Shown here piece by piece: positions 18,324-27,788 of a DNA stretch of 64,000 nucleotides. The stretch lies in contig NZ_MARB01000017.1 in assembly GCF_001715975.1 (NCBI RefSeq), positions 1-64,000 of the forward strand. The letters run 5' to 3'. The first letter of the stretch is position 1. Every line of letters begins with the position of its first letter. This DNA comes from Candidatus Thiodiazotropha endolucinida (lineage in GTDB: Bacteria; Pseudomonadota; Gammaproteobacteria; Chromatiales; Chromatiaceae). The notes under the pieces are model-generated. The model did no database searches, was not told the origin of the DNA, and saw only the letters and a program-made list of their open reading frames with translations. A program made the position numbers and the translations under genes.

Positions 18324-19556
18324 ATGATCAGGAGCAAATTATTGATATGCCTTTTCCGCCGATGTAGGGTGCGGCTTGCCGCACCACTGCTCCGGTTAAT
18401 GTTATTGATACCCGGAGTGTTGTCGGCAGGCGAATGGAGCGGGTTTGTCGAACTGCAGGGACGGCACTTCCCGCAACAGGCGATGGACAGGGATCAATCC
18501 GATCAACTGCTGTCGATTGTCGTCCAGCCTGAATACTATCAACGTTGGGATAATGACAGACAAAGCCTGCTGTTCATTCCCTTCCTGCGCTGGGACAGTG
18601 AAGATGACGAGCGCACCCACGGCGATATCCGGGAGCTGATCTGGACCTACGCCGGTGATGGCTGGGAGACCAAGGCCGGTATCGGCAAGGTCTTCTGGGG
18701 GGTCACAGAGGCGCTGCACCTGGTGGATATCATCAACCAGACAGACTTGATAGAGAACCCTGACGGCGAACAGAAACTGGGACAGCCCATGCTCAAGCTC
18801 TCCCTGGAAAAGGATTGGGGCATCATCGACCTGTATGCCCTGCCCGGATTCCGAGAGCGCACCTACCCTGGTGAAGCAGGTCGCCTGCGAACCCATCCTC
18901 ACGTCGATACCGACTTGGCCGAATACCAGTCCGACAGGGAGGAGAGACACATCGACCTGGCGCTGCGCTGGTCCCACTTCATCGGTGACTGGGATATCGG
19001 CATTGCCCACTTCGACGGCACCAGCCGCGATCCGCTGCTGACACCAGGGCGCAACAGCGGCGGTGAGATCGTATTGATCCCCTTCTATGAACAGATACGG
19101 CAAACCAGTCTCGACCTGCAGGCCACCAAAGGCGATTGGCTGTGGAAACTGGAAGCCATCCACCGCGCCGGCGATAGCGGCAGTTACAATGCGGCCACCG
19201 GCGGCTTCGAATATACCCTGGTCGGTATTGCCGACAGTGATATGGACCTGGGCTTTCTGGGGGAGTATCTCTATGACGACAGGCGCGATGACGCCACCAC
19301 CCCCTTCGAAAACGACCTGTTCGTCGGGCTACGCCTCACCGCCAACGATGTGGACGACAGCGAACTCCTGGCTGGCGTGATCAAGGATCTCGACGATGAC
19401 GGTTGGATGTTCAACCTGGAGGCCAGCCGGCGCATCGGCAATCACTGGAAGACATCTGCGCAGATACGGCTATGGTCGGATATTCCCATAGACGACCCGC
19501 TATTCACATTTCATCGCGATGATTACTTCGAGCTGGCCATTACACGCTTCTTTTAG
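18324..19556 (+). CDS. Outer-membrane beta-barrel protein of the RND/LolA-like operon
   Basis: Encodes 410 residues with a signal peptide cut near LSA (about residue 36), alternating strand pattern and a C-terminal Phe (LAITRFF), the outer-membrane insertion signal. Contains FWGVTEALHLVDIINQTD and aromatic girdle residues, similar to barrel proteins found next to MMPL-type exporters. It follows the LolA-like gene by 12 bp. A REP-like palindrome (18364-18385) lies inside the coding sequence and encodes RCRVRLAA in the signal peptide, making it unusually long and Arg-rich. The real start could be a later codon, or the element inserted in frame. Confidence 0.8.
   Translation: MIRSKLLICLFRRCRVRLAAPLLRLMLLIPGVLSAGEWSGFVELQGRHFPQQAMDRDQSDQLLSIVVQPEYYQRWDNDRQSLLFIPFLRWDSEDDERTHGDIRELIWTYAGDGWETKAGIGKVFWGVTEALHLVDIINQTDLIENPDGEQKLGQPMLKLSLEKDWGIIDLYALPGFRERTYPGEAGRLRTHPHVDTDLAEYQSDREERHIDLALRWSHFIGDWDIGIAHFDGTSRDPLLTPGRNSGGEIVLIPFYEQIRQTSLDLQATKGDWLWKLEAIHRAGDSGSYNAATGGFEYTLVGIADSDMDLGFLGEYLYDDRRDDATTPFENDLFVGLRLTANDVDDSELLAGVIKDLDDDGWMFNLEASRRIGNHWKTSAQIRLWSDIPIDDPLFTFHRDDYFELAITRFF
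18364..18385. repeat. REP-like palindrome (type A) inside a coding region
   Basis: GTAG followed by GGTGCGGC-TT-GCCGCACC, the exact reverse complement of the copies at 11163-11184 and 38169-38190. It falls 40 bp into the outer-membrane barrel gene, within its signal peptide. Confidence 0.75.
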
Positions 19557-19591
19557 CGATGATAGATAGCCGACGCATTGTGCGGCATGAA

Positions 19592-20116
19592 TCAGTCCGG
19601 TAAATTCTCGAGCACGACCCGGGCAATTTCTTGAGCAGCATCCAACTCGTCCTTTCTATTTAAACCCAGGAAGAGATCGACGCTGATAATGTATGAACCG
19701 TACAGTACATCGACTTCGCCCAATGGCTGGGTGTTTCTAGCCTTGTCACCGAGACCTTCGATCGATGGATGTTTACTGCTGAAATCGTAGCTCGCAGCTG
19801 CCTTGGATGCATCGCCCCAGGATTCAATGTTGATATGGATATCATCGGAGCTGCAGTTGAGGTACATGACATTGCCGAGCCTGTCTACCGATGCTGAAGG
19901 TGTAGTGACCGATGTTCCGACGATCTCTTCCATGTTAGTGTGTGAGATCAGTGCACATGGATCAAACGCTTGCTGTACAGGCTGTTGAGTATTCACAGGC
20001 GGGGTAACGCTGATCTGATTCTGAGCGACCGGGCTGGTTTGCTCATCACTGCACCCAGCAATCAGGGACAACAGTAATCCAATCACTATAGATATTTGGT
20101 ATCGCAAGATAATCAT
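19592..20116 (-). CDS. Lipoprotein with DUF3558-like domain
   Basis: Encodes 174 residues with lipobox LIAGC at about 18-22. A Pro/Gln/Thr-rich linker runs to residue 50, then a domain beginning DPCALISHTNMEEIVG, typical of the DUF3558-like group, with a second Cys in YLNCSSDD. Probably outer-membrane lipid-anchored. Function unknown. Convergent with the RND operon. Confidence 0.7.
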   Translation of the reverse strand: MIILRYQISIVIGLLLSLIAGCSDEQTSPVAQNQISVTPPVNTQQPVQQAFDPCALISHTNMEEIVGTSVTTPSASVDRLGNVMYLNCSSDDIHINIESWGDASKAAASYDFSSKHPSIEGLGDKARNTQPLGEVDVLYGSYIISVDLFLGLNRKDELDAAQEIARVVLENLPD

Positions 20117-20270
20117 TCACGTTTCCCTCAAGATTCCGCAAGCTTCGCAAGTAGTTTCATGTCGGGTAAATGGACTTTACAGCACACCGTGAAATTCGGT
20201 TTTGCAATATTCAAGTGATATGGAGTGTATTATTACCTTGACATATCATCAAAAAATGTTGGAGATACAC

Positions 20271-21263
20271 CTACACTGGTTTGCCGCAATGAATACAGAA
20301 CTTATTGCCCGGCATGATTTCATTACCGCAATAGATACAGAATCCCATTCCATTCGACTGCTTTCCTGGATCACTTGGTGAAAATGTCTTAGACATTTCT
20401 TTAATCAACAAATCGACCCCGTTATGGAAAAAAGGTTCTTCCGGTATCGGGATTGCATTTCTGTACGCCAGGGGCTTTAGGCCTTCCGGCAGGTCATCTT
20501 CATCCGGCATGATGCCCTTTTTCACCAACACCGGGATCACCGGAATTTCCTTCTTCAAGGCAGTCTCAATCTCCACCCTGAGGTGATCGTTGGAGAGGTC
20601 CAGTCGGCGTTCACCCTTCTTATTTTTGGCTTCCAGCCATTTGTCCCCTATTATCGCCACCAGCATGCTGCATTGATCGATGGTCTTATTGATGTGTTTT
20701 CTGAAATCGACCCCGGCAGGTATGGAATCAACGTCCCTGAAGATGGCCTGTTTGCCAAATTCGTTAGTGAGCCTGTCACATATCCTGCCAGTGATTTCCC
20801 GGCTATCCCCCCGCCGGTAAGAGATAAAGACAGTGCAGGATTTTCTTTGTTTCGGGGTCTTTTCCGAGGGTTTGATTGTTGGTTTCGCACTGTGGGGTGT
20901 CAATCGAGGTACGGTATTGCCGACCTGTTGCACATACAGATACTGCTTTGGCTTGATCAGAGAATTGAGTGACTTTTCCATACCCTTCAGGGTGAATGCC
21001 TCCCTGATATTTTCAGGCGATCGATCACCGCACTCCAGGTCCAGCGTTTGATCAGGTTTCAGATCAACCCGCAACGGTTCACTTTTGTAGAGATCTATCT
21101 TTATCCCGATGGCATGGGAGCCGATGGGTACTTTGAACTGCTTTGTTTCCCCCGACTTGATTTTACCAACGACATTGTCATCAATGGTGATTGCAAATTG
21201 GCGAATTTGATATGAGTTGGTTTTCTTTCTTTTTAATGTGATGAAAGCAGCTGGCTTATTCAT
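20271..21263 (-). CDS. TIR-domain protein with N-terminal beta domain and C-terminal zinc ribbon
   Basis: ATG 21263 is preferred because AAGG lies 8 nt upstream; GTG 21299 would add 12 residues and overlap the previous gene. Numbering from GTG 21299: N-terminal beta-sandwich-like domain about 16-92, linker, TIR domain about 155-300 (VFISYRRGDSREITGRICDRL, then the conserved helix with Glu243 in RVEIETALKKE, the position of the NADase glutamate), and a C-terminal double-CXXC ribbon (CIYC, CIHC at 321-338). The TIR could hydrolyse NAD or serve as an adaptor. Pairing with the zinc-ribbon membrane protein upstream suggests a two-gene signalling or defence unit. Confidence 0.82.
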   Translation of the reverse strand: MNKPAAFITLKRKKTNSYQIRQFAITIDDNVVGKIKSGETKQFKVPIGSHAIGIKIDLYKSEPLRVDLKPDQTLDLECGDRSPENIREAFTLKGMEKSLNSLIKPKQYLYVQQVGNTVPRLTPHSAKPTIKPSEKTPKQRKSCTVFISYRRGDSREITGRICDRLTNEFGKQAIFRDVDSIPAGVDFRKHINKTIDQCSMLVAIIGDKWLEAKNKKGERRLDLSNDHLRVEIETALKKEIPVIPVLVKKGIMPDEDDLPEGLKPLAYRNAIPIPEEPFFHNGVDLLIKEMSKTFSPSDPGKQSNGMGFCIYCGNEIMPGNKFCIHCGKPV

Positions 21264-21285
21264 TGCGGGGCCCTTAGCGGTTTCC

Positions 21286-21615
21286 TCAGAAATCGCCACT
21301 GATTATCATGTAGAAGACAATAATCCCTATACTGCCGTACAACCACAGCTTACCGACATCCTTCTTCTCTTCCGACTCCCCTTGCGCAAGATAGATGATG
21401 CCCATGATCAGACCGATAAACGGGATAATCAGCGAGCCGGCGAGTATCCCGTACTTCATACCATCAGAGACGGTTTTCTTCTCACTGCCGACTTCTACTA
21501 CCGCGTTATCTTGACTACCCACTGAACCGCCGGTCATACCTGAGAGCTGATGCCTGCAGTTTCCGCAAAATCTCGCGCTATCCGGGTTTTCGGTTCCGCA
21601 CTCCGGGCAAAACAT
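21286..21615 (-). CDS. Zinc-ribbon membrane protein, TIR-gene partner
   Basis: Start 21615 is supported by AGGAGA 7 nt upstream; a longer frame to 21663 lacks this. Encodes 109 residues. N-terminal zinc ribbon CPECG...CGNCR (Cys3, 6, 17, 20), a polar linker, then two TM segments (MKYGILAGSLIIPFIGLIMGIIYL and LWLYGSIGIIVFYMII). It ends 22 bp before the TIR-gene ATG. The shared zinc-ribbon type in both proteins suggests interaction or common origin. Confidence 0.75.
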   Translation of the reverse strand: MFCPECGTENPDSARFCGNCRHQLSGMTGGSVGSQDNAVVEVGSEKKTVSDGMKYGILAGSLIIPFIGLIMGIIYLAQGESEEKKDVGKLWLYGSIGIIVFYMIISGDF

Positions 21616-21879
21616 GGCTGATTCTCCTCTATCGATGTCATTATTATTGTCAATCCGGATCATCGCTTACCAGATTGCTGCATGCCATCATGCAATTACA
21701 ATCCACTCGCCGATAACACTGTCCGTTCAAGTAAATTGTAGACCAATGTCTATATATTTCAGCATTATACAAAGGATATTAATCGTTAATATTACCACTG
21801 GATAGTGGATGGTATTTAAACTTTCAATGTAAATATTGACCAGGGTGGAATTTCAGCGAGTATCCGGGATTACGCTGTA

Positions 21880-24345
21880 TCAGACAGAAGACTCTGCTTT
21901 CGAGTGGTACTGCAACAAATCGGTGAAGGCATCCACATTGATAGGCCGGCTGAACAGATAACCCTGGGCATATTCACACTGCATATCGCGCAATTGGCTG
22001 AGTTGATTCTCGGTTTCCACACCTTCAGCCACCACTTCCAGCCCCAAACCGTGAGCCATCAGTATGGAAGCGTTGACCAGTTCGCAATCGGCCGGGTCTA
22101 CCGTCAGATCGTTGACGAAACTCCGGTCCACTTTCAACACGTCGAATGGGTATTTACGTAAATAGTTCAGCGACGAATAGCCGGTACCGAAGTCGTCCAT
22201 CGCCAGTCTTATGCCGGCATTATGCAACCGGGACAGAGCATGTTCGATATCCTGCTGCCCGCTCATCAGCACACCTTCCGTGACCTCAAGTACCAGTGCA
22301 TTTTCTTTTAGACCATTGCATTCCAGGAGGTCTTTAATGTAATCGACCAAGGTAGTGTCGCGGAACTGTCTGGGCGATAGATTGATGGCAATTTTAAACT
22401 CGTGATCAAGCATTTCCCGCCAACGCAGGGCATTCTCGACAGCCTGTTGCAGTACATATCGACCTATGCCAAGAATCACACCGGTTTGTTCTGCGATCGG
22501 TATGAACTCATCGGGTGATACGGTACCCAACACCGGGTTGTTCCAGCGCAACAATGCTTCAGCCGCGACTACCCGATTGCTCTGCAGTTCGACAACCGGT
22601 TGGTATACCACCGAGAACTCATGCCGTTCCTGGGCACCGTGCAACTGCTCCTCGACTTCCAGCATTCGCGAAACATTCAGGTTCATTTCGGTAGTAAAAA
22701 AATTGAAGGTGTTTCGGCCCTGCTCCTTTGAGTGATACATCGCGGTATCGGCGTTACGCAACAGTTCTGTCGGTGTAATACCGTCGCTTGGATAGACTGC
22801 AATACCAATGCTGGTGGTCACCACCAGTTCCCGTTCATCCAGACTGAAAGGATGCCGAAACTGTGAAATCAGGCTGCTCGCCACCGTCCTGGCATCGGTC
22901 AGTTCCCCAAGATTTCGCAGCAGCACAACGAATTCGTCTCCACCCAGGCGACAGACGCTGTCACCTTCACGCACCACAGACTGCAAACGCTCCGCAGCCT
23001 GCACCAGCAGCCGGTCGCCGGTTTCGTGCCCCAGGGTATCGTTGACACGCTTGAACCCATCGAGATCAAGAAATAAGATGGCGACCTTGCTGACATCTCT
23101 GGATGCCTCTTTGAGCAACTGGGCCAAACGATCCATTGCCAGGAACCGGTTCGGCAGGCCAGTCAGTCCGTCGTAATGGGCCTGCCTGAGAATATGGGCT
23201 TCCTGACGCTTCTTTTCGGATATGTCTACATGGGTTCCGACAGTACGGATCGCATTCCCCTGCGCGTCACGGACCAGAAATGCACGGGACAGGATATCCA
23301 CCCAATGACCGTCCTTATGCTGCATTTTGAACTCGATGTGAAAGTTATCACGCCTGCCGTTGATGTAGTCAGTTAACATTTCCCAAGAACGTTCACGGTC
23401 TTTATCATCGATCAGGCTCTCCCAGGTGGAGAATTCGTTGGGCAGTTCATGGTCTTCATAGCCCAGCATACGCTTCCAGCGTGGTGAGTAGTAGATTTCA
23501 TTGCTCTGGAGATTCCAGTCGTAAACACCATCGTTGGCACCGCGCATCGCCAGCTCGAAACGTTCCTCACTCTTGCGTAATGCGGTTTCCGTAAGCCTCC
23601 GCACACTGATTTCCTTGCTGAGCGCATTGTTTTTATCCTGTAATTCCAGCGTACGTTTTTTTATGACGTTTTCGCGGTTCTTGACTTCCTCACCGAGATC
23701 CTGGATCAGCTGACTGTTCTGTACCTGAAGGCTGATATTTTCCAGCAGGTTCCGATTCACATTACGGGTAAACAATGTGGTCATAACCAGGTACACCAGG
23801 GTCGCAATCGCCAGGGCGTTATGCCCCGCATCCCCATAGGTGAAGAGTGTGACAATGAGTGTCAGCAGCTGCGGGTAGACATAGACAACGAAGGCCGGCA
23901 GGTATACCGATAGGATAACGACAGCGGAAGCAACGATACCGAACAGCAGCATGCTCAAGCCAATCGCGATTGTCAGATTGTTTGCGAGAATGATATAGGG
24001 AACGATCAGACTCCAAGCGGTACCCACTAGCAGGCAGCCGATCAGATAGGCCCGCAGCCATTGCTTGGTCGTCCATTTTTGTGGGTTGTTTTTTCGCATC
24101 AGCCACAGTACGAGGCGAAATGTGGCTGTAGCAAAAAGGGCCAGTACCCATAATTCCACAATTCCCGAGTCAATATGAGACTTCAATATGAAGTAAAAGA
24201 GTAATGCAACCGAATAAACAGTAACGTTGGATATCGGGGCCTGCTGATAGAGAAGCCGGGTTTGCTCTTCGGCAATCAACGCTTTGACAGTTACTTGCTG
24301 CCCGCTTTCGTTATTCGACATGGTCCGTTTGGCCAAGATGGTCAC
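21880..24345 (-). CDS. Membrane PAS-GGDEF-EAL cyclic-di-GMP protein
   Basis: Encodes 821 residues. N-terminal membrane region with about six helices (35-205), a coiled coil, a PAS domain (about 262-380, ending GTHVDISEKK), GGDEF (intact GGDEF motif in CRLGGDEFVVLL) and EAL (EALLRW, NLSPRQF, DDFGTGYSSL, all key motifs present). Potentially both synthesises and degrades cyclic-di-GMP. The start could be GTG 24345 or ATG 24321; neither has a strong ribosome site. It stands alone. Confidence 0.93.
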   Translation of the reverse strand: MTILAKRTMSNNESGQQVTVKALIAEEQTRLLYQQAPISNVTVYSVALLFYFILKSHIDSGIVELWVLALFATATFRLVLWLMRKNNPQKWTTKQWLRAYLIGCLLVGTAWSLIVPYIILANNLTIAIGLSMLLFGIVASAVVILSVYLPAFVVYVYPQLLTLIVTLFTYGDAGHNALAIATLVYLVMTTLFTRNVNRNLLENISLQVQNSQLIQDLGEEVKNRENVIKKRTLELQDKNNALSKEISVRRLTETALRKSEERFELAMRGANDGVYDWNLQSNEIYYSPRWKRMLGYEDHELPNEFSTWESLIDDKDRERSWEMLTDYINGRRDNFHIEFKMQHKDGHWVDILSRAFLVRDAQGNAIRTVGTHVDISEKKRQEAHILRQAHYDGLTGLPNRFLAMDRLAQLLKEASRDVSKVAILFLDLDGFKRVNDTLGHETGDRLLVQAAERLQSVVREGDSVCRLGGDEFVVLLRNLGELTDARTVASSLISQFRHPFSLDERELVVTTSIGIAVYPSDGITPTELLRNADTAMYHSKEQGRNTFNFFTTEMNLNVSRMLEVEEQLHGAQERHEFSVVYQPVVELQSNRVVAAEALLRWNNPVLGTVSPDEFIPIAEQTGVILGIGRYVLQQAVENALRWREMLDHEFKIAINLSPRQFRDTTLVDYIKDLLECNGLKENALVLEVTEGVLMSGQQDIEHALSRLHNAGIRLAMDDFGTGYSSLNYLRKYPFDVLKVDRSFVNDLTVDPADCELVNASILMAHGLGLEVVAEGVETENQLSQLRDMQCEYAQGYLFSRPINVDAFTDLLQYHSKAESSV

Positions 24346-25280
24346 CAGCAGTTTGCCTAAATTGGTAGCGGCAGATTTGTCGTCGACTTTATGCGCCTAA
24401 CGCCTTTATCCCTGAACCTGCAATATCCTGAGCAATAGTATTGATTTAGCTCAACCAGGAATCTGGTATTTTCCTCGCTTGCCTTGCAGGTATGCAGTGG
24501 ATATTGGATCAGTTCCGGTTATATCTGGTTCAGCGAATCCATGCCTCAAGTCCGTTGTTCAAGGACAATGCATATAACATTTATTAAATTAAGGTTATTA
24601 TGGATAGCAGCGGATACCGCATTGGCCACTGAAGACGACTGCCATTCGGAAATCCCCACAGGCTAGTATAGCACCACAGCTGGTTGGCCGAATCTGTACA
24701 AAGCGCTATTCGCATCGTAACCGTAGTATCTGGTGTCTAAAGAACTAGGGCCTGGTACCGAATGTCTGATCATGTCTGTAGCAGGATCATAACCAAGGTT
24801 GTTTGAACCGATTTCGTTACTTCCTCCATCGTCTTTATCGTGATCGATGGCATTGGTTCATCCCTCTTTAATTTGTGGCGATAATCTGTGTCCAGGGGTG
24901 CTTTAAGTAACGGGGCATCCTGTCGAGCAACAGTATGCGGCTTGATGTACTGGTTAGGCATGCTGCGGATGATCAAGTATGACACCGACACAAATATTGT
25001 GTTGTACCGCACTATAAACAATTCGCATTAAGAAATAATCGGAAATGAAACCAATCGGAAAGAGCTTACTGCAAAATGACAAAAATCCCTATGAATACAA
25101 TAAAGATATCAGAGACCCATCGAACAGGTAAGCCGTCAGCTAGGCGCTGTTCTTGAATTATGTTGCGTAATAAATATGGTATGGAACAACAAATAGATAG
25201 CTGAGCCCATCATTCTCTCACTGAGGCTGTAAACCCATTTGTGTTAATTAGTGTTGATTTGCGGACCGACAAATACCGGA
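24346..25280. other. Long intergenic region without a convincing gene
   Basis: About 930 bp. It contains a perfect dyad ACACAA-ATA-TTGTGT at 24988-25002, a half copy of the AGGGCCTG repeat near 24747-24755 and a degraded copy of the TTAGTGTT repeat near 25239-25258. A minus-strand frame at 24770-25021 lacks a ribosome site and matches nothing I know. The region may be a decayed locus. Confidence 0.45.
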
Positions 25281-25817
25281 CTAAGCCGCCAATACCAACT
25301 CAGCAATGTTACCCAACGCCTCCCGTATCTCATTGATGGAGGGCGGCTCAGACCGCGACAAATCGTCAAAGGCGCCACGGCAGGTCATGCGCATGACATC
25401 GGGTTGTTTCTCTGAACTGAGCCAGAGGTGGTAGCCGTGTGTCACCATGGGCGAACCCGGGTCGCCATATTCGACGTTGATAAATCCAGACCGATGGTTG
25501 TATTGCCGCACAACCTCAGTCATCAAGCGCTGTACCTTTTTTATGATAAAGGTATCCGGTTCGATCCGCTGTGCCCTGTCGCTCAGGTTCTCAACTTCGA
25601 AATTACAATTGGCTCGGTAACGATTAAAATCACCAAGCGTTGTCTTCCTACCCCGCTGCAGGAAAGTGCGGGTGGTACCCGGCTCGATTGCTACCGCTTG
25701 CATCAGTACCAGTTTGCTGCCGACCGGCGGCAAGTTGTAGGGGTAAGCCAGGTTGTCACTGACCATATAGGATTGGCTGCATGCCGACAACAGCAAAAGA
25801 AGTATTATCCATCGCAT
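25281..25817 (-). CDS. Lipoprotein, conserved hypothetical
   Basis: Encodes 178 residues with an N-terminal lipobox LLSAC (Cys12). The mature part alternates strands and includes LVLMQAVAIEPGTTRTFLQRG and NCNFEVENL, then a C-terminal helix. Function unknown. It lies downstream of the RNase II-family gene on the same strand with a 47-bp gap, so it may share its transcript. Confidence 0.7.
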   Translation of the reverse strand: MRWIILLLLLSACSQSYMVSDNLAYPYNLPPVGSKLVLMQAVAIEPGTTRTFLQRGRKTTLGDFNRYRANCNFEVENLSDRAQRIEPDTFIIKKVQRLMTEVVRQYNHRSGFINVEYGDPGSPMVTHGYHLWLSSEKQPDVMRMTCRGAFDDLSRSEPPSINEIREALGNIAELVLAA

Positions 25818-25864
25818 AGCTATCCACCTCAGTTGAACAGGCTACTGAAAAGGCCGGCGTGCTG

Positions 25865-27676
25865 TCAGACCACCCGGAAATAGCAACTGAGATCGGGGAT
25901 GTCGATCTCGCGGGGTTTGAGCCTGATGCGATCGTTCAATCCTGCTTCACCGCGGATGCGTACCCTGGCCTCCATGGCAATGGAAGGCAGCAGCACGGTG
26001 GTACGCTCTCCTTCCTTGGCGACGATCACCGCCTCGCCCTGCCATCCGGGATTATCGCGCAGATAGACCAGACGCCAGTGATCGTTTGACACCCGCTCGG
26101 TCTTGCGGTTCGCCATGCTGCCCAACTCGGACTGGGCGATACGCTCGGAAATTGCATGGATATCAAGTACCGCTCCGCCCTTGAGGTGGGCGCGCAGCTG
26201 CTGGTGGGCCAACAGATCGGAGTAGCGCCGTAAGGGACTGGTGGCGCGTGTATAGACCGCCAGTCCCAAGCCGGCATGGGGTTCCGCCTGGGTCTTGATC
26301 CGGGTTGGTTTGAAGTAACGGCGATAGGCATACATGCCCGCCAGATCTTCCGGTTGTTCAAGCTGATCCGGCGGCGCCTGGGTGGCGAATGGCACGGCTA
26401 TCTCCCGGGATTGGCAGAAACCGGCGACCCCCTCTCCTGCCATCAGCATCAGATCGGTGATCATCTCCCGGCTCTGCAACCGGGGCAGTGGTTCGATCTC
26501 CACCTTATCATCTCTCGCCTTGATCTTTACCTCCGGCAGCTGAATCGTCGCAGCACCTGCCTGCTGGCGCCTTTGACGATAACGCCGGCTCATCGCCAAC
26601 AATGCGGCAAAGGGTTCTTCCTGCAAGCGTTGGTCCGCAGCTACGTAACTGATACGCTCGACCCTGACCCAACTCGGATGGATCTCCACATCCTCCACCT
26701 CACCCGTTACCGAGAGGGTAAAACCGATCGACAGGGCGGGCGATTTCTCCTGCAGGCCGAGGCCCAACCGGTCGGTCACCTGGGGTGGCAACATGGGGAT
26801 CACCCGGTCCGGTAGATAGAGATTGGCCCCCCGGGCGCGTGCATCGAGATCCATCTCGCTGTCGGGAGTGACCAGGGCGGCGACGTCCGCCACATGAACC
26901 CAGATCCGTTCATCATCGAGACTGACGGCATCATCCGGGTCCTGATTGTCTTCGTCATCGATGGCATAGGCGGGGAGCCGCGTCAGATCGAGACGTGCCT
27001 CCTCCGGCAAGGTTGGCACTGCGTGATCGGGAATGGTCTCATCTATGCCCATGCGACGCGGATAGGGACTTTCATTAGCCGGCCAGTAACCGGTCTTGAT
27101 CAGCAAGCGGTGTGCGTTGACCGGCGTCTCCTGGATCTCCAGGGCCTGTAGGATACGGCTGTTCTCCCGCTTCTCCAGAGCCAGCGCCTCGACCTCGCCG
27201 AGGGTCTTGCGGTCCTCGTCGATGATCGCGCCCGATCGCACGCGTTGCATGAACCCCTCCCAGGCCTCCGCCTCGGCAGCCTTTTTGTTGCGCTCGGCAA
27301 TCTCGCTCTCGACCGCGTCGGCTGAACGGGGGTGGATCGACGCCGGGCTCCCCTCGAAATAGATCCCCTCTGCCACCAGTTGCCAGCTGGCCCAGGCCAT
27401 GGCGGGCGTGTAGTCGCCGAACACCAACTCACTCAGCTCCTTGATATCGGTCTCCGCGCCCTCCAGTAATTCCCAATTCTCCTCCACCTCACCGTTTTGC
27501 GGTGTCAACTGCTTGAGGTCACTCAAGGGGCCGGGGTGCAGCAGAACTACATCTTTGTCCCTGACCCGCTTGCTCTTACCCCCTTCCAGTTCAATCGTGA
27601 TCTTATCCGTGACCTCGATGACCCGGGCCGGCCGAATCTTGTAGAGAACCAGTGCGCCTGTCGTCAATCTACTCAT
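25865..27676 (-). CDS. RNase II/RNB-family exoribonuclease
   Basis: Start ATG 27676 (MSRLTTGALVLYKIRPARV) is chosen for the GGAAAG site just upstream; the frame is open to 27754. Encodes 603 residues. The RNB catalytic block is AIDDEDNQDPDDAVSLDDERIWVHVADVAALV (acidic metal ligands), followed by the RAxSPLRRYSDL motif YTRATSPLRRYSDLLAH and a C-terminal S1-like segment. Acts as a 3-prime to 5-prime RNA exonuclease in the cytoplasm. The N-terminus differs from E. coli Rnb/Rnr, resembling the shorter group seen in cyanobacteria and many proteobacteria. Divergent from ygfZ, with 112 bp between starts. Confidence 0.9.
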   Translation of the reverse strand: MSRLTTGALVLYKIRPARVIEVTDKITIELEGGKSKRVRDKDVVLLHPGPLSDLKQLTPQNGEVEENWELLEGAETDIKELSELVFGDYTPAMAWASWQLVAEGIYFEGSPASIHPRSADAVESEIAERNKKAAEAEAWEGFMQRVRSGAIIDEDRKTLGEVEALALEKRENSRILQALEIQETPVNAHRLLIKTGYWPANESPYPRRMGIDETIPDHAVPTLPEEARLDLTRLPAYAIDDEDNQDPDDAVSLDDERIWVHVADVAALVTPDSEMDLDARARGANLYLPDRVIPMLPPQVTDRLGLGLQEKSPALSIGFTLSVTGEVEDVEIHPSWVRVERISYVAADQRLQEEPFAALLAMSRRYRQRRQQAGAATIQLPEVKIKARDDKVEIEPLPRLQSREMITDLMLMAGEGVAGFCQSREIAVPFATQAPPDQLEQPEDLAGMYAYRRYFKPTRIKTQAEPHAGLGLAVYTRATSPLRRYSDLLAHQQLRAHLKGGAVLDIHAISERIAQSELGSMANRKTERVSNDHWRLVYLRDNPGWQGEAVIVAKEGERTTVLLPSIAMEARVRIRGEAGLNDRIRLKPREIDIPDLSCYFRVV

Positions 27677-27788
27677 TAAAGCTTTCCAAAAAATAGTTAA
27701 TTCCCGATTTACACAGGGAGTTTCGTCACCAGCGGGATCGGGTATGATACGCACTGTTGTATGTCAAACCCAGGAGCCGCTTCCTGCC

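Noticed and set aside
24770-25021. 83-codon minus-strand frame in the long intergenic region
   Set aside because: No ribosome site, no recognisable motif; perhaps decayed sequence.
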